A stretch of DNA of 64,000 bases from Elmis aenea. Lineage: Eukaryota; Arthropoda; Insecta; Coleoptera; Elmidae. The notes under the pieces are model-generated. The model saw only the letters and a list, made by a program, of their open reading frames with translations. It was not told the origin of the DNA and searched no databases. Location: contig OX393579.1 of the NCBI GenBank assembly GCA_947652605.1, forward strand, positions 43,344,970 through 43,408,969, written 5' to 3'. Of this stretch, positions 47,271-58,885 are shown one piece after another. The translations under genes were made by a program, and so were the position numbers. The stretch's first letter is position 1. The number at the start of each line of letters is the position of its first letter.

Positions 47271-48572
47271 AAAAAGTATGTCAAAAAATTGCCATTTTGG
47301 TTTCTAAGCTTGAGTTTATATTAGGTCCATTAACTAGAAGTTTACCCGCCTTCGGTCTAAAGTTCCATCAGATGCAATCTGCACTCCTAAACTAAATCTA
47401 ATGGATTCAAATTCAGTTGCTACCCGACATCCCCTACTACAGCTACAACATGTTACATTTTAATTAACATTAACTTAATTATTTGATTATTTTCCTAGTG
47501 CTAGGATATGTTAGACATTTAAACCATATTAAATATTTAACTGAATTATGGACGCCAAATGCTTAGTTAAAGCAAGTGAAGGAATGGGGAACGGAATAAC
47601 AACATCTTATAGTAATATTCCAAAACTAAATCCCGGCGAATGCCTTTGAAATTCGAGCGCAATCTCACCTAACTAAAACACATTCCTGATGAAATTTAGT
47701 GGAAGGGCATGAAGCTGAGTTCCAACTCTGCCACTGTAAACATTAATTTACACTCTTGTCACATAATATTTAGTGCATATGTTAAATGCCGTTTGGTAAG
47801 TCATTAGTCGAACGATTTTAATTGGATAACATTGTTTTACAATAAGTGTGTATTTGAGATTATTATTTGAAGTAAAAACATCACTTTTTTATCACAATAT
47901 AAAATGTGATTAATTTTAGATTAAACATTATCAGTGATAAATACAGGATTGAGTCCAAACTTGTAAATACTAGAACTTCATACAAATTATTTATATTCTT
48001 CTTTTTCGTGGTTTTATTACTTTTATACAGAGTGTTTAAAAAAGGGGGCCTTAAATTTTAAAGCATTTCCTACTCATTAAAATAAACAGAAAAAACACAA
48101 TTGATTTTGGTACCACAACACGACATTTTTGGAGATGTTTCAAGCCGATCGCATCCCTGCTATAAGTTATAAGGCAATTCGTAAACTTTACGTAAGATGT
48201 TTGCCGTTTGTTTCAATACAGGATTTAAGCTGCTTCCTCATTAACAATAGAATATTTTCAAAAATGCCAGGCTTATTTTGGATATGGCAGCAGCAGTTTT
48301 TAATTCCTTTCGGTAATTCGGTCAAGCTGACAACTGTTGAGATTAAGACCGCATATTTTAAATGCCTTCAAAGACAAAACTGTCACGGATTAAATTTGGT
48401 GATTAAGGTGGTCATGCAACGAAACTACCAAAGACTATCCACTTTTTAACAAAATGATCATATTAATGTTACCTAGCAAAAATGTAGTGTTTTCTTGGCA
48501 GCGAGACACTTTTCTTCGGACCATAACCCGCAGTTGGTACATCCTATGGAACAGCGAAGCGGTGTCTTAATG
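47271..48572. other. No recognisable gene
   Basis: A 106-codon plus frame at 48129-48449 is not recognised. TTATACAGAGTGTTT at 48023-48037 is a variant of the recurrent terminus. Otherwise unremarkable AT-rich sequence. Confidence 0.45.
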
Positions 48573-48858
48573 ACATATTAATACAAGGGCATAATGCTCA
48601 TTGGTCAAAAATTGCAGGACAAGCCCATTCTAAGTCTATCCTGTCAATGGTCTCATTAGAAAAGACAGAAGAAATGCTTAGGATAAGCAGAGCAGACATC
48701 AGAGCAGCCACAGGACTCGCCACAGGACACTGTGGGCTAAACAAACACTTCTACATAATAGGGCTCTCAGGGACCGATAAACGCAGAGGATGTGGTGAAG
48801 AAGAACAAACTCCTCTTCACGTAATATGCCAGTGTGAAGGATTCACACGCTATCGGTG
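48573..48858 (+). pseudogene. Jockey/R1-like LINE C-terminus, left piece
   Basis: The frame reads W..IAGQAHSK, then ISRADIRAATGLATGHCGL, GLSGT, RRGCGEEEQTPLHVICQCEGF. The pattern LTGHC.L..H....GL.....C..C..E.ET..H.LC.CP is the conserved C-terminal cysteine/histidine module after the RNase H or RT region of Jockey/R1-type LINEs. The frame is cut at about 48859 by an inserted inverted-repeat element and continues after 49199. Confidence 0.75.
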
Positions 48859-49199
48859 TACAGTGTGGTCTATTTTCGATGCCCATACAGGGTATCTCGG
48901 TTATTATCAGAGATAGAAAAAAAGTAAATACATAAACTCGATTTATTTTTTCGAGAGAAATTTATTGCCGTAAACAGATTTTTAATATCTTTTTTAATTT
49001 TCGAGATATAGCCAAAAACCGATTTTTGGCACTTTTCAAAAATGTTAAATATCTCGTTTAAACGAGAAGATAGAAAAAAACTTTAAAGACATTTTTCGCA
49101 TGATTTTTTGTGCTTAATAAGATAGCGATGTTAGTTTTTTTTTATCTCTGATAATAACCGAGATACCCTGTATGGGCATCGAAAATAGACCACCCTGTA
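48859..49199. mobile_element. ACAGGGTG-type element with 58-bp inverted ends
   Basis: The two ends are inverted over about 58 bp with one mismatch (GTGTACAG(T/G)GTGGTC...). The inner 37 bp, from GATGCCCATACAGGG to the AGAGAT end, are identical. Each end has two ACAGGG motifs, at the edge and 30 bp inside. TA lies at both edges. The interior repeats GAGATA and CGAGATAT phrases. It is non-coding and splits a LINE frame. Confidence 0.85.
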
Positions 49200-49390
49200 C
49201 ACTATAAGGGATGGAAAAATCCAACCAAGAAGAGTTAAGAAAAACACCTTTGAAGAAAATCCTGGAGTGTTTCAAAAACACAGGACTTCTTTAAGGAGCT
49301 ATCACCAGAGGGTACAATAGACCAATAGGTCACACTACAGGAACCCGAAAGGGGACCACCTCCACGGAAATAATAATAATAATTATTTTT
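49200..49390 (+). pseudogene. Jockey/R1-like LINE C-terminus and 3' end
   Basis: After the insertion the LINE continues: TPLKKILECFKNTGLL and a stop (near 49290), the usual L..+L.F...TGL end of Jockey-type proteins, then a 3' UTR ending in an (AAT)n run near 49365-49388. The simple-repeat tail marks the element boundary. Confidence 0.6.
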
Positions 49391-50200
49391 AAATGCACAA
49401 ATCACAATATACAAACTAAATAATTCATTCGGGCAAAACTTCTTCTCTTTTTTTCATAAACTATTTATAAGTATTATATACGGTTACTTGATATATTTCT
49501 TGGATAGGTACTTCATTTTTTAAATTTGATCCTACAAAAATAATAAAATGGGCAGAAGTACTACAAAGTACATTAAACACATTTGTTGTCGAATTAAAAA
49601 AAGGAACTTTGTCCGAATGTTCTCGTAAGTTACTTCAAGAAACTTAAGATATGTCAATTTTTTATGTAACACTTGAGGTCCGATAAGATTGTCCCAAACG
49701 ATATCTATCATACTGATAAACTACTTTGAAGTGTTGATAACATATTTTTTTTTTGCTGCATGTGTTAATGCTAGCGTTTCTCATATTTAACATTTTTACT
49801 TGTTCCGGGATTCCGGGAAGAAATAAGTCTTCTTCTCGGGATTAGGTGGAATCCCGGTTAGTAATAAATTATGTCAATATTTTGGAATAAATGAGCCGAA
49901 AAACAAAGAGACCGGTTTATTACTTAAAAACAATTCAAATTCATATAAATATGTAACATATTTTGCTCCACGATTATAATAAATAATAAAATAATATTGG
50001 TAACAGAAACGTACATTTCAGCAATATTACCTTTTTATTGTTATTTTTTTTAATGACACAAGTACATAATTTTTACAATGAATTTTTGTATAGTTGAAGG
50101 AAACTGAATTAATTTTTATCTGCCCAAACACTAATATCATAAAAATGGTTTCTTCCTGGTAAACAAAATCTAGTCAATAAATAAAATATTACATAACAGA
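49391..50200. other. No recognisable gene
   Basis: AT-rich; nothing recognised. Confidence 0.45.
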
Positions 50201-50201
50201 T

Positions 50202-50654
50202 TTGTTCCAGTAGCGACTTTGTACGAGTCCATGTACTAGTTCATGAAATGGCCTATATGCACATGCCTCAACGATGGACAAATACATATATTAGCCGCTG
50301 CTGGAACGCTTTAATGATATGCCTAACTGTAACTGACATTTGTGTCTATTAGGTTCATAGAAATTTGCGAATGTGTAAACATCTTAAAAAAACAGTACTG
50401 AAACAGGATTGGGAGGGAAAAGCATAGCTAATAAAGGCCACGTTAGTTGTGAACAGCGCATGCGTGTAAAAATCCCAGTGCTAGTTCATGTACTGTTTAT
50501 ACAGTCCGCAAACTAATTCATGAACTAGTCCGACAACTACTGGAACAACCGACTAACCGTCCAATGGACTATCGGACGGTTACGAACGCAATATCGATAC
50601 TGCGCATACTTCTGATAGTTTATCGGATAACATATAACAGTTGCTGGAACAAAA
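50202..50654. mobile_element. Putative DNA transposon with TTGTTCCAG ends
   Basis: TTTGTTCCAGTAGC at the left and GTTGCTGGAACAAA at the right are inverted copies. The motif recurs inside as GCTGCTGGAAC (50297) and CTACTGGAAC (near 50538). Shared phrases TAGTTCATGAA also appear in both halves. Superfamily is unknown; no target duplication is clear. Length about 450 bp, non-coding. Confidence 0.55.
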
Positions 50655-52229
50655 CTAAAATTTGTAGTTCCTGAACGCACAAATAAAAAAGCCATTGACT
50701 AAAAGGAACTTTGAAAATCAACTGTGTACTGAGCCTGTATGGATTGGATATGGTAACCGATATGATAAAAACTGATTAAGAAAAAAATTTTACAATATGA
50801 TGGCTGGCTTGGGAAGTGATCGCTCGACAAAACGTTGCAAAGTTTAAAAAAACATTTTTTTGTTTGGTTGTATGCGATTTGTTTAAGCATCTTGGTATAG
50901 ACGAAAGACGAGTACATGGTTTTAAAATTTGGAACCACCTTTTTTATACCTTCTGTATACTGCGATGTTTATTTACGACATTCATATAAGTTCCAATAGC
51001 CTCTATTTCTCGATTTTGTGACTTCTAACTTGCTGATACAACAATGCAATATTTTTAATTATCACCTTTACTATTTATTGTTATTTTTAGTACAATTGTA
51101 AGTGAACTTTATTTTCCATGGCAAAATCGTTGGTACATTTGTTCTGGAGTTTATTAGAAGCGAAAAAAAATAAACAATTGATTTTTAATAAGTGTTTCTA
51201 TGTGCCTTAATGTTAAATTTACTGAACACTTAGTTGTTAACATAATAAGGTTGACGCAATTGCAGAACCTAAATCAGACTATTTTTAAACTAAATTTAAT
51301 TTCTATTTAGATGTAAAATTTTAATTCGACGAAAAGCACAAATAGATTTTAATTACTTAAATGCTTCGGTAAATATTTTATTTAATTAATAAACGCTATG
51401 AATAAAACAATTTAATTACAATGTAAATGACACAGTTCTAATTTTGTTTGTTTATTTATTAAAGCAAATGGTTTAGATTTAGATATGTGGGCATCACAAT
51501 GCAAATCGATCACTGACTATTTTATCAAGAGGATTAGCATTAAACAAGTCAATTAAACCCAGAAGCAATTTAATTGCCCGAACAGGTATAATAATATATG
51601 GAGCACGTTTCCAGTTCGAGCCATTTTTATAGGATTTATCAAGAGGCAAAGCTTCAGCGCGATTTTATAAATTTAATAGCAGGTAGAGTATACTGTTGTA
51701 AATCTATTATCTGCCAACAGGACGCTTCCTTCCACTTGAAAGCGTTAGTGAACGTGGCAGTCTCTTGAGAATGCATCTTCGAGGTTTAAGAAATTGGGAA
51801 ACTTTCGAAGAGTTTAAATATGATTTAGGTCGCGAAAATGATTTAAAAATAACATAAACAGCCTGTTTCAATATACTGAACATATTTTAAGATTTTTGTG
51901 GGAGATTATTTAATGAAACTGGAACTTGTACAAGAAAAATTGTTTTAAGCTTTATTCTGTATAAAATAGACAATGTCTACTACGATAAATATATGCACGT
52001 GGTTTTTCGAAGCAATAAATATTGCTCTTGTAGATTAGAAAAACGTGGTTTAATCACGTCATGTCTCTCCATATTTAGTAATTGGAGAATGAAAATAGTG
52101 ATTAGATATTGTAACATATTCAGTAGCGAGTTTATAACATTTTTGCTACGTATATGAAAAATTATTTCGTTTGTGAGTGGTAATGGTTTTTGTAATTGCA
52201 TTTTTCCACCCCAGCGATTATTAAAATGG
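50655..52229. other. No recognisable gene
   Basis: AT-rich with a slightly GC-richer patch at 51690-51790. Open frames of 73-79 codons on the minus strand are not recognised. Confidence 0.45.
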
Positions 52230-52239
52230 TACTAATAAT

Positions 52240-52960
52240 TGACGAACAGTGCGTTTGTGTCAAACTTTGATTTAGGCTTAGTGAGATGGCGACAGATGCA
52301 AATAAACTTCTGAAAACGGCTCTGAGGTAGAGCACGTCTTCGGATTTGGTACAAATCCCTTAAAGAAGAAAACACTTCAATCAAAGATGATGAAAGGTCG
52401 GGAGTACCTTCAACCTCTACTGCAGATCAAATACTCTTAAAAAAGTTATTGAACTGATTTCTGCCAACCGGTGACTAACTGTTAAAAAGTTGGCAGAAGA
52501 ACTAAAAAAATCATGCGGGTCTCGCCAAGCTATTTTACCCAATATTCTAGACATGAGTTGTGTTGCTGCAAAGTTGTTTCCTTGTTTCTTAACAGAAGAC
52601 CAGAATGGTGAGTCTTACTTCTCTCCTAGTTAGGCAGTATTTGGCAAATAACGCGGTCACCCGTATATGTCTTCCTTCATGTTCACCTGACTTGGCCCCT
52701 TGCGACTTTATTTTGTTTCTCAAACGGAATTGTTCGTTAAATTACGTCGTTTTTAAATAATTGACGATATTAAAAAAAAGGCAGAGGGTGACCTAAGAGC
52801 GATTTATAAGTGCCCAAAAAGAAAGCTTCAAGAAGTTAAAAAGACCGTGGTAGCAGTATAGCTGCTGCAGAAGACTATCTTAAAGGTGATTACTTCGATT
52901 TAAAATAATTTTTATTAGTAGGTACAATCTTATGACGCTACCGGGTATTATTTAATCAAA
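52240..52960 (+). pseudogene. mariner transposase, internally deleted
   Basis: Across several frames the N-terminal part reads WYKSLKEENTSIKDDERSG, PSTST, then LTVKKLAEELKKSCGS, QAILPNIL and VAAKLFPC, the tandem helix-turn-helix region and linker of mariner. After a deletion comes SPDLAPCDFILF, the conserved block around the last catalytic aspartate (DD34D), then the C-terminal KK..E.DL and A.EDYLKGD-like end near 52890. In-frame stops are frequent. About 720 bp remain of an expected 1.3 kb, and the first catalytic residues are missing. Confidence 0.85.
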
Positions 52961-53439
52961 CAACATATAAAAACTTCGTAAATATCCGGCATTTAAAGAA
53001 TATAATTGCTAATTTATAAGATATTGTCGGCAATAATCAGAATAAACGATAGCGAGAGACGAACCAATTCTGAAGAAGGCAGTAGCAGTTCCAGCGGCCA
53101 GAAACGTTAGGGCGACGATATTTTGGGAAGGCATGCGAAAGTATTCTTTTGATTAATTACTTTAGAAAATTGTATCAGAAAATTGAAAATTAATTAATTT
53201 TCTTTAAAGCAGCGGCCAACTGTTTCTCATCTTTTCGAAAAAACGTTTTTAAAACTAAAACAAAACTTAAAATAATGCTTTCCCTATTTTAGACAGAGGT
53301 GTGACGCTCAGAGTTAACTTTTTTTTGCGCTCTCTCTGCCTATAAGCAACAGGAAAATTACAAACTAAAATGCACCAGTTAACAATTTTTCGTCTTTGAA
53401 GGTAAATAATGGTAGACATCTTTATAAACTCTTGATCTC
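52961..53439. other. No recognisable gene
   Basis: AT-rich. CAGCGGCCAACTGTTTC at 53210 resembles the CAGCGGTTCCCAACC start at 53440 and may be a relic hAT end. Confidence 0.4.
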
Positions 53440-54290
53440 CAGCGGTTCCCAACCTTTGATCCGCAACCTACTAGTGGTGTCAATAATATAAAATTTTTAA
53501 TTCTAATTTCCAAAGCCATTTCCTTAAATCGAGATTATTTTCAATTATACGTCAGGAAATAGGATCACTTAACACAAAGCTGTTGCTGCACACAGAGGCT
53601 CGTTGACTTTCTCGTGGACGAGTTTTGAGTAGACTTTATGAGCTTAGACAAAAAGTAAATATACTTATTGACAATAGTCAATCTAATTTGACTGATAATT
53701 TTCAAGATTTTTAATGGTTAGCCAAAAAGGTCTCTGTGTCTGATATTTTTCAGTTAATAAATAAACTAAAACCTAGTCTTCAGGGAATCTCTTAAACAGT
53801 TTTTGATTAAGAAATAAAACTGAATTTTTCAAGAGAAACTTAAACTGTGGGGAGAAGAATACGGAGGACTGTTATAATATTTTTTTAAATTTTTGGAATT
53901 TATGTGCGACAGAAGAAAAACTTACCAGAAGTATTTTCTTCTATTAAGCTTTACAACATTGTTCTTTAAATGCATTTTGAAGGGTATTTTTCAGAGAGCT
54001 CTGATTTTAGATCTGCAAACTTATACGTAATTGATCCATTTTTACTTAGTGAAAATCACAACCTATTTCTTTAACAACAAGAACAATTAATTGAACCTTG
54101 TTTGGACTCGTATCCAAAGGCAATGCAAAATAACTGCAATAATATGTTTAGTTTTTGGATTGGAAGTCGTGAAGAATGTCTAGAACTTGCCGAAAAAGTA
54201 TTATCTTACAAAACCATTAACATTTCCATTCGCTCTGATTCTGTAACTTTTACTGGCATTATCATAGTTTCTATTGATAAACAACAATAA
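53440..54290 (+). pseudogene. hAT (ZBED/SCAND3-like) transposase remnant
   Basis: A hAT-type terminus CAGCGGTTCCCAACC begins at 53440. From 53618 several frames read VLSRLYELRQKVNILI, DIFQLINKLKPSLQG, then FGIYV-like and FRSANLYVIDPFL segments and FWIGSREECLELAEKVL. This is the order of the C-terminal half of ZBED5/SCAND3-type hAT transposases: L.RL.ELR.E...F, DIF..LN.LN..LQG, NPF, FW....EYP.L...A. Frames are broken by stops and shifts. The BED finger and the catalytic aspartates are absent. Confidence 0.72.
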
Positions 54291-55155
54291 AATTTGACAA
54301 CAAACTGATATTAGTTACATGTAGCTTACATTTGTGTTAGTTAGTTTTTCAGTTATTTTATTAACTTTATTTTAAAATGAAACTTTGTTGATGATGTTTC
54401 TGAATGTAGTTTTTCATTCTGCATATAATAATATACAAGGTGTTTCATTCAAAAATTTTAGTTAGGACCATTTTTTGATAGACCGGAAATGCAAAAAGTT
54501 AAAAATATCAATAAATTCGTATACCTACTTAACCCAAGTTTAAAAAAAAAGTTTGAAAACAACTTAAATAATTAACCGTTCCGACGTTCCGAGACTTTCT
54601 CCTTGCCACGTTTATGTAGTAACATGTTTTAAACATATTTTACCGTTTAAGATTCGTGCCAATATCATTGGTAGTATGTATTATAAAATTGCCTACCCGT
54701 CGATTTTTTGGCAAAAGTTATAATTTTTGTTAAAAACGCTTGGGGTCCTTTCGGAGTTATCTCACATCGTCGCCAGAAAACAACAGCTCTAAATGCTTTA
54801 TTACTCTATACGCAGATGATTTAAAAGTTATTTTATTTATTCCAAAGTTGTTACAGTATTCAATTAATAAGGTGCTCCATTTAAGATTTCCTTATAAGCA
54901 AATTCCTAATGATCGATGTACGGATTAGCTTATACACAAAAAAAAACCTAAGATTTAAGTGAATTTTGTTTTTGTTCAACATTGACGCAGGAGCCCAATT
55001 GTATCCACAGCACATTTTTTGTTTTACAAACCAGTAAAACATATAACTCTAAGTTTAAAGTTAACCTATAGCCTCGGATTAGGAGCAACTTTCCGATTAA
55101 TCGTTGGATTGATTGCAACGTCTGCTAATCGGATTACTGCTAACTTAGTCCGTAA
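54291..55155. other. AT-rich stretch; variant terminus and a faint RT trace
   Basis: TACAAGGTGTTTC at 54434-54446 is a variant of the recurrent terminus. An open frame at 54740-54928 contains LYADDLKV, which resembles an RT catalytic box, but neighbouring RT motifs are absent, so I do not call a pseudogene. Confidence 0.35.
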
Positions 55156-55341
55156 CGTGAGCCTCGAACTGATACAGCTGAAATAGAGGATGGACAGCAA
55201 ATTACTCTAACAGCACAATCACCCGGCTCCATTGATGTTTTACAGCAAAAAGGGAATTTTAGCGGGGAACCAGATATTGCTTTACTTTTTCGACGATGCA
55301 AAGAATCGGGGACCGATATCACAATGTTTAGTAAAGTGTGA
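55156..55341 (+). other. Coding-like 61-codon frame, unidentified
   Basis: An open frame from after a stop at 55153 to TGA at 55339-55341 reads a balanced, hydrophilic sequence (TAEIEDGQQITL, SGEPDIALLF, FSKV). Composition looks more coding-like than neighbouring sequence. It has no ATG start and no recognised domain. It could be a terminal exon or an old TE gene fragment. Confidence 0.3.
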
Positions 55342-55772
55342 AGATAACGCTAATGGTTTTTTTAAGTGACGATGGAGAATATAAATTATATGTAAAATAC
55401 ATTTTATAAAATATTCCTTGAAAATATTTTCGTGGGTTTTAGGTATGAAATATTATTATAACTCGTAATAAACAGCTTTATTTTGGTTTTAACGGTTTTA
55501 AAAACGTTTTGCAGAAGCGGTAAAAATCACTGTACTGAATACAAAAATTGTTTAATATAAAAAAAATATTAAAAGATTATAAGAGAACAAAAATCTGTAG
55601 TATTATTTAATATTTATATTAATTCTTTTAATAATCATGCAGGCGGTTTTGGTTATAATTTTTATAAGGCGTTTCTTGATTGGTTTTTACGATTTCAATT
55701 TTTTTTAATTCATCATAATTAATACCTATACACTCGTTTGTTTTTTCGTTTTTGTGTATTTCCTTGACGAGG
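55342..55772. other. No recognisable gene
   Basis: AT-rich; nothing recognised. Confidence 0.45.
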
Positions 55773-56294
55773 TATACAGGGTGCAAACTTTAACTGGAAT
55801 AAATTCTGTAACTTGGGAATACAGTATATCGGTAAAACCTGCTAAAACACGTCGATTTTAGTTTTTCGCCGGATACATTTCAGCAGTATTGCTTTTGGGA
55901 TATCTTCATCCAGAGGGGTGCAACAACCCGTACTAATTTTTTTTAAATGTAAGGATATGCCGAGTGGCATATCGTGGGAAAGCTCATTTAGAGAGGATTG
56001 CAATGCATGTTTTATTTTCGAAAAATTCCAAGAGGTTAGTTGTTAACAAAATAAAAATATAAATTTCTTAGACAGAAGAGAGGGCAAGATTTTCAACTGC
56101 TAAAAGGTCGCAACAAAAAGTTGTTTAACTGTGATAAGAAATGCACAGATAAACGCTTTCAGATTGAAATTGTGCACATTGTAAACAACCTTTACATTAA
56201 ATAGCGTTAAACTTTAAACCTCAGTCTTTATTTTGTTAACACCTAACTTCTTGGAATGTTTCGAAAATAAAACATGCATTATATTCCTCTCTAA

Positions 56295-57401
56295 TGCCCG
56301 GTTTCTCCGACACATCTTAAGATCTAGCTGAATCTTAAGTTCGCCTTAACGTTATAAAGCGTTGCACCAAGCAATTTTAAGAACATATTCGACTTGAGCT
56401 GAGCTCACATCTTGAGTCGCTGTTTACTAGAACTTGAGCTGGAGTACCTAACGTAAAATTATCTTGTATTTGCTTTGTTTGTAGAAAGAAGGAAGATCAT
56501 TAGTTTCCGCGCTTATATTATGATTACTGGGGTTATTACGGAATTATTTTGCATAAGGGATGTCGGATATAGCGCCAATTATCCATTGAAAGTGTGTTCC
56601 CAGATTTGAAAAAAAAATTACAAGTGTTGTTTATGCAAAGAACGCCTTAATTTGTCGTTGCATATAATAATTTAAATTTTCCTCGCAAAACAGTTCCTCC
56701 GAAAGCAGTAAAATATTTGGTGTTTACGTTTTTTTTAAATTAAAAATTGTGTTGTGTTTTTTTTTTTGAGAAAAAAGATATATGTACGTACTTCCTACTT
56801 ATATATTTCATTTTGTTATGTTACTGTTTTCTTATGAATTAACTTTTTTTTATAAAACAAAAGACTAGTCATTCAACAAATACCCCCAAAAATTACACTC
56901 ACTGCCAAAAATTATATTTAAAAAATGTATTTTATGTATAAGTATTATATATCATTAAATATAAAGGGCGGCAAAAATAATATTTGCCCAGAGCGGCGGA
57001 AAAGCTAGATCGGGCCCTGAACAGCATTGGTAGATTTGTTCTCTAAAACACACTTATTTTCTTCCACCAAGCTAATTAATAATTGTTTTTACTCCATGGT
57101 ATAATTTATTCTTTTTTTGTCCGCCATTTCAACACAAAATAAAATAATAAACAACAGGATGTCACAGGGAGCCGTTTTAACAGCTATGATGGGAATGGCC
57201 AATGAAAATTTGCCATTCAAATCTGCCGTTATAATGTGCCGACTTCTTGCAACGTTGCCAAACCGAGTTCTAACTTAGCTGAGATGTCTAACAGATTCCG
57301 GAATATGTTTTCTGTGCAACGCATTGGTAACTTGAGACGAACTTAAATATAAGTCGGTCTTATATAAGTTCGATCTTGAGATGTGTCGGAGAAACCGGGC
57401 A
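56295..57401. mobile_element. PIF/Harbinger transposon, copy B
   Basis: Starts TGCCCGGTTTCTCCG and ends with the complement, flanked by TAA (56292-56294, 57402-57404). Relative to copy A (10225-11971) it is inverted: 56295-56485 matches the right end of A, and 57020-57401 matches its left end. The middle (56486-57019) is unrelated sequence ending in CGGGCCCTG, perhaps a truncated hAT insertion or a replacement. The transposase gene is lost; a Myb-like gene start remains. Confidence 0.9.
57020..57127 (-). pseudogene. Harbinger Myb-like protein, N-terminal fragment
   Basis: From ATG at 57125-57127 the minus strand reads 36 codons: MADKKRINYTME, a stop in place of a glutamate, KQLLISLVEENKCVLENK, then a break at the unrelated insert. 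The sequence repeats and extends the copy A remnant (10539-10614). It is the start of the Myb/SANT-like DNA-binding protein that accompanies Harbinger transposases. The in-frame stop and truncation make it non-functional. Confidence 0.7.
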
Positions 57402-57899
57402 TAAATGAGCTTTCCCACGATATGCCACTCGACATATCCTTACATTTAAAAAAAAAATATTACGGGATGTTGCACCCCTCTGGATGAAGATATCCCAAAA
57501 GCAATACTGCTGAAATGTATCCGGCAAAAACTAAAATCGACGTGTTTTCGCAGGTTTTACCGATATACTGTATTCCCAAGTTACAGAATTTATTCCAGTT
57601 AAAGTTTGCACCCTGTATAAATTCTTAGGTGTCTAGTTAGTCGTTACTGTTTATTATTTTTCTGGTTTTCGATTAGATGACTTCTTGTCGTTTACTTCGA
57701 ATTTCATTAATATTCTATATTATGAGACTCAGAGTTAATTTTCTTTGTCGTTTTCATTTTAGTTTTTTTAATTTAATCTGCGAGGCTTACTATTAGGTGT
57801 GGGTGTTTTTGCGTTTGTAGTATCTTTAATCAGTTAAAGACTGCTCGTCACGACTTATTCCCCAAGCTTCTGTAACAATATTGTAAAACATTGATCTAA

Positions 57900-58880
57900 A
57901 CAGGGTGTCCCAGATAGCAATTCCAACCTGGGGATCTCGCTTATTATATGAGATACAGGTTTACTTATTGCAGATAAATTATTCTTCCCCATGAGAGGAG
58001 CTACAATCTATTTTTAAAAGTGCAAGATTCCTGGTACTTCAAAAGTTATTGCAAAAAATATGAAAATTAAAATGTCTTTTTTCTTTCATAACTTTTTTGT
58101 CTTAATCATTAGGACAATTTTATTTGTACATTCTGAAGACATTTTTTTATGTAAAATGTAATATTGTTTTGGAGTTTTTTAATAACTTATCAATTTTAAG
58201 ATTTGACCCCTATTTTCAAGTTTTTATGGACCGTCAAGTTAGCTTTGAAATAAATAGTGCTTTTTTCTCTTTTTAATGAGATATTACTTGTCATATCTCT
58301 TTTTATAAATAACTTAGAAAATCAAAGAAAATCGTATTTTACCAATCACTATTTATAAAAAACAATAAACAACTTAATAAATGTCAAATGACAGTATCAT
58401 TTGTTAGATTTTCATAATATTGTTGTGTGAAATAATTAATTTTGTTATAATTATGGCTACATTTACAAATAATAAAAAATTTATTGATAACATTTTCATA
58501 ATCAATGTGGTATTTAAATGACATTTGTTGATTAAGATTTTTTTTTCCACGGCACGCTTGAAAATTTTGTGAAACCAACCTATTTTTGTTAAACTTTTAT
58601 TTTTAATTTCTTATTAGTTTAGCACTAAAATCAACTTATGATTACATCATTGAATTCAGAAAAAAAATGTCTACCAGATTTAGTAAAAAAAAAATAGTGC
58701 CATTTGCAAAAACAAAATGACTATGGTTTGGCATTTAAGTTCAACATGAAAAAAATTGAAATTTAATTCAGTTTATAGTATTTTAGGAGCCATTTCATTT
58801 ACTTAATTGTTCACCAAAATCGGACCACAAACAACGAAGTTACAGCTTACGGCGTTTTTTTTTTTGTGTGACACCCTGTA
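57900..58880. repeat. ACAGGGTGTC-bounded repeat, copy 2 of the 12.4-kb family
   Basis: ACAGGGTGTCC at 57900-57910 and GACACCCTGTA at 58870-58880 are inverted ends of a candidate 981-bp element. The right part (58517-58880) matches 12446-12811 in inverse orientation. Inside the left end is the phrase GGGGATCTCGCTTATTATA shared with other family members. A 64-codon frame at 58384-58578 is chance. Whether both ends belong to one insertion is not certain. Confidence 0.6.
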
Positions 58881-58885
58881 TATAA

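Larger units (their letters stand above)
55775..57617. mobile_element. Foldback element hosting a Harbinger insertion
   Basis: The ends are TACAGGGTGCAAACT and its complement, with TA outside each (55773-55774, 57618-57619). The left arm 55775-56056 pairs with a right arm in two parts, 56230-56294 and 57405-57617, split by Harbinger copy B. Removing the insertion and one TAA restores the complement of the left arm exactly at the junction. Without the insertion the element is about 735 bp with arms of about 280 bp. It is non-coding. Confidence 0.88.

Noticed and set aside
54740..54928. Reverse transcriptase pseudogene based on LYADDLKV
   Set aside because: A single YADD-like motif with no flanking RT motifs in any frame is not enough.
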